A DNA stretch of 7,550 nucleotides, taken from positions 1-7,550 of the forward strand of contig CAMIXP010000061.1 of NCBI GenBank assembly GCA_946402785.1. The letters run 5' to 3'. The translations under genes were made by a program, and so were the position numbers. A model generated the notes under the pieces. The model saw nothing but the letters and a program-made list of their open reading frames with translations, was not told the DNA's origin and ran no database searches. Source of the DNA: an uncultured Caryophanales bacterium (GTDB lineage: Bacteria > Bacillota_I > Bacilli_A > RF39 > UBA660). Positions within the stretch are counted from its first letter, which is position 1. Each line of letters begins with the position of its first letter. Below, one piece after another: positions 1 to 5,561 of the stretch.

Positions 1-588
1 AAGATGTCCTTTTTTATGTGCAATATCTAATGATGCTTGGTCATTTGTATAAGCATGAACGGTTGTCATGTATCCTTTTACAATTCCAAATTCTTTGTCT
101 AATACATCTACAACTGGTGCTAAGCAGTTTGTTGTACAACTTGCAGCAGAGATAATTTTTTCATCTCCTGTAAGTATTTCATGGTTAACATTATAAACAA
201 CTGTTTTAACATCACCTTTTGCTGGAGCTGAAATAATAACATGTTTTGCTCCTGCATTGATGTGTGCCATTGCTTTTTCTTCTGATGTAAATAATCCTGT
301 TGATTCAAAAACTACATCAATGTCTAAATCTTTCCATGGAAGTAATGCTGGATCTTTTTCAGCATAAACTCTTACACGTCTATCTCCTACTACGATGTAG
401 TCTCCATCTGCATGAATTTCATCAATACGATAATTTCTATGATTTGTATCATATTTTAACAAGTATGCTAATTGTTCAGCATCTGTTAAATCGTTGATGG
501 CAACTACTTCAAATTCAGGATTTTCCTCCATTAATCTGAAACATAATCTTCCGATTCTTCCGAATCCATTAATTGCTACTCTAATCAT
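1..588 (-). CDS. gap: Glyceraldehyde-3-phosphate dehydrogenase, type I (partial, C-terminus beyond left edge)
   Basis: Cytosolic glycolytic enzyme that oxidises and phosphorylates glyceraldehyde 3-phosphate to 1,3-bisphosphoglycerate with reduction of a nicotinamide cofactor. The first 196 residues are visible of a family length near 335; the frame stays open to base 1. The Rossmann motif NGFGRIGR is at residues 7-14. Asp33 in AINDL matches the acidic residue that favours NAD over NADP. The active-site motif SCTTNC is at 150-155 with catalytic Cys151, and the catalytic His is H178 in TTVHAYTNDQ. The ATG at 588 is supported by a perfect AAGGAGG eight bases upstream and by the family's usual MIRVAINGFGR start. 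After the active site the sequence reads LDIAH where the Bacillus NAD enzyme has LDLPH, so one cofactor-pocket proline is replaced by alanine. The gene has its own promoter and is isolated from the upstream kinase gene by a terminator. Family assignment is certain; NAD preference is inferred. Confidence 0.97.
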   Translation of the reverse strand, partial: MIRVAINGFGRIGRLCFRLMEENPEFEVVAINDLTDAEQLAYLLKYDTNHRNYRIDEIHADGDYIVVGDRRVRVYAEKDPALLPWKDLDIDVVFESTGLFTSEEKAMAHINAGAKHVIISAPAKGDVKTVVYNVNHEILTGDEKIISAASCTTNCLAPVVDVLDKEFGIVKGYMTTVHAYTNDQASLDIAHKKGHL

Positions 589-596
589 AACTTTTT

Positions 597-603
597 CCTC
601 CTT
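597..603 (-). promoter_or_regulatory. Shine-Dalgarno sequence of gap
   Basis: On the minus strand this reads AAGGAGG, a perfect anti-16S match, eight bases before the ATG at 588. It fixes the gap start and fits a highly expressed glycolytic gene. Confidence 0.9.
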
Positions 604-617
604 ATTATCTAAGTTTT

Positions 618-646
618 ATTATATAACTTTTTGGGTTTCCTGACTA
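618..646 (-). promoter_or_regulatory. Probable vegetative promoter of gap
   Basis: On the minus strand a perfect -10 TATAAT (618-623) lies 17 bases downstream of TAGTCA (641-646), a 4-of-6 match to the -35 consensus TTGACA. The predicted transcript start near 611 gives a leader of roughly 20-25 bases with the ribosome binding site at its centre. The element sits between the terminator of the upstream gene and gap, so gap should be its own transcript start. Predicted from sequence only. A 19-bp near-palindrome covers the -10. Confidence 0.72.
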
Positions 647-659
647 GATATTTTTGCAC

Positions 660-683
660 AAAAAAAGTGGATTTCTCCACTTT
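660..683 (-). terminator. Intrinsic terminator after the uridine-kinase-family gene
   Basis: Read on the minus strand, an 8-bp perfect stem AAAGTGGA / TCCACTTT (676-683 with 664-671) closes a GAAA tetraloop. It is followed by an uninterrupted run of seven T residues (666-660), of which the first three also pair in the stem. The hairpin starts two bases after the TAA stop at 686-688. The plus-strand side is also followed by T-rich sequence, so weak bidirectional action is possible. Confidence 0.88.
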
Positions 684-685
684 AT

Positions 686-2341
686 TTATTCATGAAAATA
701 ACTTCCTCCAATGAATTCTCTTATGACTGCATCTTTTGGAATCGATTCTGATGGGATTGGTAAGAATAATCTTAGTTCATTGATTAATCTTTTTGCTTCT
801 TCATAATATGGAGAATCACTTTCTACAGAGTATAGTAATGGTTCTGCATATGTCTTTAATACACCCATTTCATAGATAGCAGCTGAGTTAATCATTATGT
901 CTGCTTCATCTTGATAAGGGAAGATATATTTTTCTTCTCCTAGACGAACACTTGCCCATTGTTTTAACGTATCTTCTACTTTGTAGTTTCTTGTACGATT
1001 ATCTCTAACAATTCTTCTTAAGATACGGTTATCGGTTGTAGGAATACGGTTGTGATCATCCATTCTTAATTCTGTTAATGGGGAAATATAAATCTTATAT
1101 TTTTGTTCTCTTGGAATATTGGTTAAGATCTTTGGATCTAGTGCATGAATTCCTTCGATAATAATAATTTCATTTTCTCCTAATGTTAGTTCATGTTTAA
1201 ATTCTTTTTTTCCTGTATAGAAATTGTAGGTTGGCATTTTAACTGTTTCTCCTGCAATTAATTTTTTAATGGTTTCATCAAATAATTTTAAATCTAATGC
1301 TTCTAAACATTCGTAGTCATATTCTCCATTTTCATCTTTTGGATTATCTTTACGATCTACAAAGAAATCATCCATTCCTATGGTAAGTGGTTGTAGTCCT
1401 GCACAGTTTAAGTAAATACCTAATTTTCTAGATGTTGTTGTCTTTCCTGATGAGGATGGTCCTGCTAATAATACTACTTTAATTTTCTTTCTATTATCAT
1501 AGATTTCTCTACTCATAGATAATAAACGATGGGTTTGTACTGTTTCATCCATTTTGATTAGATCACTAATCTTACCGGTTGATATTACTCTATTTAAATC
1601 TACTGATGTTTTTACATTAATCATATCAGCCCATTTTTTATATTGTTCAAATACATCGAATAATAATGGGTGATGTTCATATTTTTTAATCTTGTCATTG
1701 ATATAGACAGTTGGGAATCTTAATACAAAACTATGTTCATTTAAGAACGTTAAATCAAAGTCTTTTAATTTAGAAGTAGATGTTGGCATTAAGCTGTAAT
1801 AATAATCATATACATTTCCTAAACGATATAGTGTTATATAGTTATCAGTATTATATCTTAATACACCTGCTTTACTTTCTTCTCCTAATTCTAAGAAATA
1901 TTTTCTAGCTTCTAAACGATCGATATTCATTCTTGTGATTGGCATATCTTTTTTAATAATATCTTTCATAGCAGTTTTAATATCGGATAGTTTATCTTCA
2001 TTTAATTTGAATTTTGTTCTAACATAGATTCCTTTATCTAGGGAGTATTCTACTCTGAACTTTCCATCTTTTCCGTAAAGATTATTAACGGCATATAAGA
2101 ATACTAAGATTAATCCATTGATATGAATTCTATTTCCTTCTGGACTTGTTAAGTCTAGGAATTCTACTTCTGAATCTTCTTTTACGGTATATGTTAATTC
2201 TCTTAAACGATTATTTACTCTCGCAATTAAGACTGGATATCTATTACTTGGTTGATGTTCTGTTAGCACTTCTTCTAATGTAATATTCTTATTGTATTCA
2301 TATGTTTTTCCTTCAATCGTGATTTTTACTGTTTCTATCAT
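686..2341 (-). CDS. Uridine-kinase / phosphoribulokinase-family nucleoside kinase with N-terminal TGS and ThrRS-like domains
   Basis: The C-terminal half (about 285-551) is a P-loop kinase of the uridine kinase family, expected to phosphorylate a nucleoside such as uridine or cytidine with a nucleoside triphosphate in pyrimidine salvage. Visible motifs are Walker A GPSSSGKT at 294-301, MDDFF at 323-327, IIIEGIHAL at 393-401 and the Arg-rich TDNRILRRIVRDNRTR at 436-451. Residues 1-65 look like a TGS domain, and about 66-210 resemble the second additional domain of threonyl-tRNA synthetase. Stand-alone Udk is near 210 residues; this 551-aa layout belongs to a known longer subfamily whose substrate is less certain, so no symbol is given. 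The ATG at 2341 has AGGAG seven bases upstream. A promoter lies just before it and an intrinsic terminator just after it, so the gene is probably monocistronic, with some read-through from whiA possible. No truncation or frameshift is visible. Confidence 0.88.
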   Translation of the reverse strand: MIETVKITIEGKTYEYNKNITLEEVLTEHQPSNRYPVLIARVNNRLRELTYTVKEDSEVEFLDLTSPEGNRIHINGLILVFLYAVNNLYGKDGKFRVEYSLDKGIYVRTKFKLNEDKLSDIKTAMKDIIKKDMPITRMNIDRLEARKYFLELGEESKAGVLRYNTDNYITLYRLGNVYDYYYSLMPTSTSKLKDFDLTFLNEHSFVLRFPTVYINDKIKKYEHHPLLFDVFEQYKKWADMINVKTSVDLNRVISTGKISDLIKMDETVQTHRLLSMSREIYDNRKKIKVVLLAGPSSSGKTTTSRKLGIYLNCAGLQPLTIGMDDFFVDRKDNPKDENGEYDYECLEALDLKLFDETIKKLIAGETVKMPTYNFYTGKKEFKHELTLGENEIIIIEGIHALDPKILTNIPREQKYKIYISPLTELRMDDHNRIPTTDNRILRRIVRDNRTRNYKVEDTLKQWASVRLGEEKYIFPYQDEADIMINSAAIYEMGVLKTYAEPLLYSVESDSPYYEEAKRLINELRLFLPIPSESIPKDAVIREFIGGSYFHE

Positions 2342-2364
2342 ATAACCACTCCTCTAGTATATAC

Positions 2365-2393
2365 AGTATACCATAGATGGTTCTTTTTTTCTA
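2365..2393 (-). promoter_or_regulatory. Probable extended -10 promoter of the kinase gene
   Basis: Minus-strand TATACT (2365-2370, 5 of 6 matches) is preceded by TGG, giving the extended -10 form TGnTATACT. TAGAAA (2388-2393, 4 of 6 to TTGACA) lies 17 bases upstream. A transcript start near 2358 would leave a leader of about 17 bases holding the AGGAG ribosome binding site. A second TATACT occurs nine bases downstream. The -35 starts only four bases after the T-run of the whiA terminator. Confidence 0.7.
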
Positions 2394-2397
2394 CCAT

Positions 2398-2424
2398 AAA
2401 AAAACTACGATTCTTCCGTAGTTT
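2398..2424 (-). terminator. Probable intrinsic terminator overlapping the end of whiA
   Basis: On the minus strand an 8-bp perfect stem AAACTACG / CGTAGTTT (2417-2424 with 2402-2409) encloses a 7-base loop. The T-run is seven bases (2404-2398), its first three paired in the stem. The descending arm contains the TAG stop of whiA. The stem is AT-rich and the free U-tract is short, so termination may be partial and leave some read-through into the kinase gene. Confidence 0.68.
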
Positions 2425-3352
2425 CTTTCTTTTCAAAACGAGTTGCTAACTCTTTCATTTTTCTTAATCTGTGATTTAATCCTGATTTTGTAAGAGGTTT
2501 TCCTGTCTCAAAAGAAATGATTTCTGCTAATTCTTTTAGAGATGCTTCTGGATATTTCTTACGGAATTCAAGAGCTTGTTTTGTACGATCATCTAGTAAC
2601 ATAACTCCATCGTTTTCTTCAATGATTTCAATTTGTCTTAATTGTTCGGATGCTGTTTCAAATACTTTATCCATATTTGCTTGTTCACAGTTATTCAAAC
2701 GATTGGTCATGTTTTTTTGATCTCGATAGATTCTTACATTTTCATAATATAGGACAGCATTGACTGCTCCTAATATTTTCATAAAGTCACTTATTTTTTC
2801 TGCTTCTTTGATATAGATCATATATCCTTTTTCTCTACTTAAGATTTTAGCATTCAAATCAAAGTCATTTAATAATTTTTGAACATAGACTGCTTCTTCT
2901 GGAGCATTAATTAAAATCTCCATATGATATCTAGATTTCTTTGGATCATTAATACTACCGGATGCTAAGAAAGTTCCTTTTATATAGGCTTTTACTTCCT
3001 CTTCTCCTCCTACAATATAAGTAGGTACTACATCATAGTAAATTCCTTTCTCATCTAGAATTCCTAATTCTTTTTCAATACTATCTAGTTTTTCTGAAAT
3101 TGTGATTTGATATAATTCTTTTTTACTAAAATTTAAGTTTTCGATTACTTCTTCTTGTGGAAGAATACTGAATAATTCTTTGATTTGATTCATTACTCTT
3201 TCTACAATAAAGTGATTTTCTGTTGTTAAGGTTATTCTATCTTTTGTGATGGTTCCATTGTTACGAATATAAGCAGATAATTCGGCAATTGTTTCAGATC
3301 TCGTACTGGTTTGTTTTGATATTTCTTCTTTAATAGTTACTGTAAATGACAT
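2405..3352 (-). CDS. whiA: WhiA-family DNA-binding protein
   Basis: WhiA is a nucleoid-associated DNA-binding protein conserved in Gram-positive bacteria. It controls sporulation-septation genes in Streptomyces and affects division and chromosome segregation in Bacillus. The 315-residue length is normal. Residues 1-90 match the WhiA N-terminal region. About 118-205 form the LAGLIDADG-homing-endonuclease-like fold without nuclease function, with KGTFLASGSINDP at 125-137. Residues 215-305 carry the conserved NRLNNCEQANMDK segment and the C-terminal helix-turn-helix region SLKELAEI...KSGLNHRLRKMKELA. The ATG at 3352 overlaps the yvcK stop by one base (TAATG), with GAGG five bases upstream inside yvcK, so translational coupling is likely. 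In Bacillus crh follows whiA; here a terminator and a kinase gene follow instead. Confidence 0.95.
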   Translation of the reverse strand: MSFTVTIKEEISKQTSTRSETIAELSAYIRNNGTITKDRITLTTENHFIVERVMNQIKELFSILPQEEVIENLNFSKKELYQITISEKLDSIEKELGILDEKGIYYDVVPTYIVGGEEEVKAYIKGTFLASGSINDPKKSRYHMEILINAPEEAVYVQKLLNDFDLNAKILSREKGYMIYIKEAEKISDFMKILGAVNAVLYYENVRIYRDQKNMTNRLNNCEQANMDKVFETASEQLRQIEIIEENDGVMLLDDRTKQALEFRKKYPEASLKELAEIISFETGKPLTKSGLNHRLRKMKELATRFEKKETTEES

Positions 3353-4308
3353 TATTTCCTCATTAAGTAAGAGAAGATAACGGAACTTAGTTTTAGACTA
3401 TCATGTTTTAATGTATTGTCTTCTGCGATAGTTAATAAGTCTTCTGCAATTAGTTCTACTCCTACTTTGTCTAATTCTTTTTTATCAATTAGAACTGGGT
3501 CTTTTTGTTCTTTACTTTCATATTTCTTTGCCATTTGTTTATCTACTTTTTTGCTGTTTGCAATGACTACATCTACTTTTCTATGATTTAAATATTTATT
3601 TAATAATTTAACGTGGTCACTGACAGTGAAGTTATCTGTTTCACCTGGTTGTGTAACAATATTACATAAATACATAATTGGAGCATCGGAATTATCTAAT
3701 GCTTCTTGTACTTGTTTACAAATAATATTTGGAAGAATACTTGTATATAAACTTCCCATACTAAAGATAATTAAGTCTGCTTTATGAATTTCTTCAATGA
3801 CTTCTTTAATTACTTTTGGTTCATGTTTGTAATAGATTTTTTCTAATTGACGATGTGCTTGTGTAATTTGCTCTTCTCCTTCAATTACATTTCCATCTGA
3901 ATCTAATCCCATTAATGTTAAATCAGAATCTTCTGAAATTGGTAATACTCTGTGTCTTACATCTAATAATTTACTTAGATAAACGATAGAATCTTTTAAT
4001 GATCCTGAAATATCTAACATAGCTGTTAGGATTAAGTTTCCTAAAGCATGTCCATCTAAGTCACTAGATGTATTGAAACGATAGGACATCATTTCTTTAA
4101 TTGGTTCGTCTGTTTGTGATAGGTTTGTGATAACCTGTCTAATATCTCCAACAGCTGGAGTATGGAATTCTTCTCTAAGTTTACCCGTTGATCTTCCATT
4201 ATCGGATACTGTGATGACTGCGGTGATGTCTACTGGGAAATCTTTTAATCCTCTTAATAAATAAGAGATACCAGTACCTCCACCTAATACTACGACTTTC
4301 TTATACAT
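3352..4308 (-). CDS. yvcK: YvcK/CofD-family gluconeogenesis / cell-shape factor
   Basis: Member of the YvcK branch of the CofD-like fold, which binds UDP-sugars. In Bacillus and relatives it is needed for growth on gluconeogenic carbon sources and influences peptidoglycan synthesis and cell shape. The 318 residues match the family length. Motifs in order are the N-terminal nucleotide loop GGGTG (9-13), SDNGRSTG (35-42), PAVGDIR (51-57), DGHALGN (85-91), FSMGSLYTSILPN (182-194) and TQPGETDNF (219-227). The 35-42 motif departs from the DDGGSSG or DDGGSTG form usual in Bacillus and Staphylococcus. The ATG at 4308 has a GGAGG at 4316-4320 directly abutting the lgt stop, which supports this start and co-transcription. 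Its usual partner rapZ is not upstream; lgt is there instead. Family assignment is very strong; physiological role is taken from relatives. Confidence 0.95.
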   Translation of the reverse strand: MYKKVVVLGGGTGISYLLRGLKDFPVDITAVITVSDNGRSTGKLREEFHTPAVGDIRQVITNLSQTDEPIKEMMSYRFNTSSDLDGHALGNLILTAMLDISGSLKDSIVYLSKLLDVRHRVLPISEDSDLTLMGLDSDGNVIEGEEQITQAHRQLEKIYYKHEPKVIKEVIEEIHKADLIIFSMGSLYTSILPNIICKQVQEALDNSDAPIMYLCNIVTQPGETDNFTVSDHVKLLNKYLNHRKVDVVIANSKKVDKQMAKKYESKEQKDPVLIDKKELDKVGVELIAEDLLTIAEDNTLKHDSLKLSSVIFSYLMRK

Positions 4309-4320
4309 ATTACGTCCTCC

Positions 4321-5118
4321 CTATTTTTTTCGTATAACTGTGTCTTCTATATATAATTCATTCTTTCTACTTTTGATCCACAAGATAATTCCTAGAATGA
4401 TTCCTATAATGGAAATTACTTGTGCCATTTTGATACTTCCTAACATAAGAGAATCTGAACGGAATGATTCAATGATGCATCGAATGATTCCATACCATAT
4501 TATGTATATACTTGTTAGGGTACCTGTTTTGATTTTCTTACTCATTCTTACAACTAATAGAATGATAAATCCTATGATATTACCAATCGATTCATAAAGA
4601 AAAGTTGGTTCTCGATAGGAACCATCTATATACATTCCTTTAATGATGAATTGTGGTAGGTGTAAGTTCTTTAGAAATTCTAATGTTACTTCTCTACCAT
4701 AGGCTTCTCCATTAAAGAAGTTTCCCCATCTACCAATTGCTTGTCCTATGATGATACTTACTACTACCATATCTATGATTAGTAATAGATTTAGTTTCTT
4801 CTTTTTTGTGAAAAAGTATAAGAATATGATGGCTGTGATTAATCCTCCATGGATTGCTAAACCACCATGCCATACCATGAAGATTTCCAATGGATTATGA
4901 ATGTAATAAGATAGATTAAATAATACATAATAGATTCTAGCTCCTAGGATTGATAAGATTAATCCATAGAACACCATATCAATAAATGTATCTTTGTCCA
5001 TTCCTTTTTTCTTACATTCTCTATATCCCAGAATTCCTCCTACGATGACTCCTAGAAGAATCATAACAGAGTACCATTTTATTTCTAGGAAACCTAAATC
5101 TATGATGGTACTATTCAT
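4321..5118 (-). CDS. lgt: Phosphatidylglycerol--prolipoprotein diacylglyceryl transferase
   Basis: Integral membrane enzyme that moves diacylglycerol from phosphatidylglycerol to the lipobox cysteine of prolipoproteins, the first step of lipoprotein maturation. The 265-residue protein shows about seven hydrophobic segments. Family landmarks are Tyr16 in KWYSVM, HGGLAIHGG at 84-92 (His90 corresponds to the essential His of E. coli Lgt) and the signature GRWGNFFNGEAYG at 129-141 with Arg130, Asn133 and Glu138. YGIIRCIIESFR at 209-220 holds the late conserved Arg213 and Glu217. All expected key residues are present. The start overlaps the YvlD-like gene by eight bases and has AGAGG nine bases upstream within that gene, implying coupled translation. 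The C-terminus is basic and probably cytoplasmic. Confidence 0.97.
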   Translation of the reverse strand: MNSTIIDLGFLEIKWYSVMILLGVIVGGILGYRECKKKGMDKDTFIDMVFYGLILSILGARIYYVLFNLSYYIHNPLEIFMVWHGGLAIHGGLITAIIFLYFFTKKKKLNLLLIIDMVVVSIIIGQAIGRWGNFFNGEAYGREVTLEFLKNLHLPQFIIKGMYIDGSYREPTFLYESIGNIIGFIILLVVRMSKKIKTGTLTSIYIIWYGIIRCIIESFRSDSLMLGSIKMAQVISIIGIILGIILWIKSRKNELYIEDTVIRKK

Positions 5119-5551
5119 GTTTCTTTGCCTCTTTTGCTTTTACGCTTCTAATAATTCTTTGAATGATATGATCCATGATGAAATTCATAATGGAAATTAG
5201 AATGGCTGCTACAAAGGCTATATAGATATTGGTTACTTCAAAATGTTTTCCTAATAACCAGTCTGCTAATTTAAGAATAAATACATTAATGAATGGATAG
5301 AATAGACCTAATGTTAATCCTGTGATCGGGATGGTTAAGGTTACTAAGATTGGTTTTACTGTTTTATTTAGTACATAGATTAATAATTCAATAATGATAG
5401 ACCATAAAATGATATGATTTTCATCAATATGAATCGTATGAAATAAGCTAGTTACTAAAATAAATACCAATGTGTATCCAGCCATGTGTAATAACCAATC
5501 GACAAAGCGATTAATTCTTACAATATTTTTTTCTCTTATAATTAGCTTCAT
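5111..5551 (-). CDS. YvlD-like small membrane protein (phage holin 4_2 / DUF360 family)
   Basis: A 146-residue protein with about four hydrophobic helices, roughly at 23-40, 47-61, 67-95 and 108-128, and a charged C-terminal tail. The central block NKTVKPILVTLTIP (62-75), then TLGLFYPFIN (80-89) and DWLLGKHFEV (97-106), matches the YvlD family. That family is annotated as 'phage holin' by profile similarity but is widespread in chromosomes and is not evidence of a prophage. It carries about 25 extra N-terminal residues compared with compact YvlD proteins of near 115-120 residues. Molecular function is unknown. The ATG at 5551 has AAGGGTG (5557-5563) overlapping the uvrA stop codon, and its 3' end overlaps lgt, so it sits firmly in the operon. 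In Bacillus subtilis yvlD lies beside hprK-lgt, so this position is a conserved association. Confidence 0.85.
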   Translation of the reverse strand: MKLIIREKNIVRINRFVDWLLHMAGYTLVFILVTSLFHTIHIDENHIILWSIIIELLIYVLNKTVKPILVTLTIPITGLTLGLFYPFINVFILKLADWLLGKHFEVTNIYIAFVAAILISIMNFIMDHIIQRIIRSVKAKEAKKHE

Positions 5552-5561
5552 ATAATCACCC

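Noticed and set aside
120..308. Minus-strand 62-codon open frame rich in Gln
   Set aside because: It lies out of frame inside gap, whose protein is unmistakable here including the SCTTNC active site.
300..497. Plus-strand open frame opposite gap
   Set aside because: Antisense shadow of a conserved coding region, with no ribosome binding site or recognisable protein.
2517..2720. Plus-strand open frame opposite whiA
   Set aside because: Antisense to the conserved WhiA C-terminal domain; Ser/Phe-rich composition is the mirror of the real gene's codons.
2405..3352. LAGLIDADG-like fold of WhiA as a homing endonuclease
   Set aside because: This fold is a normal part of WhiA, which is not a nuclease; the domain context and helix-turn-helix C-terminus are typical.
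4323..4330. Homopolymer run at the 3' end of lgt as a slippage or frameshift site
   Set aside because: It encodes only the terminal Lys residues directly before the stop, so slippage would change almost nothing.
4340..4597. Plus-strand hydrophobic open frame opposite lgt
   Set aside because: Hydrophobicity arises from the complement of membrane-segment codons in lgt; no independent support.
4994..5200. Plus-strand open frame across the lgt / YvlD-like junction
   Set aside because: Antisense to two well-supported genes and lacks any family resemblance.
5111..5551. Reading the 'phage holin' family label as a prophage remnant
   Set aside because: The protein matches the chromosomal YvlD branch, sits overlapped inside a housekeeping operon, and no other phage gene, integrase or attachment repeat is seen.
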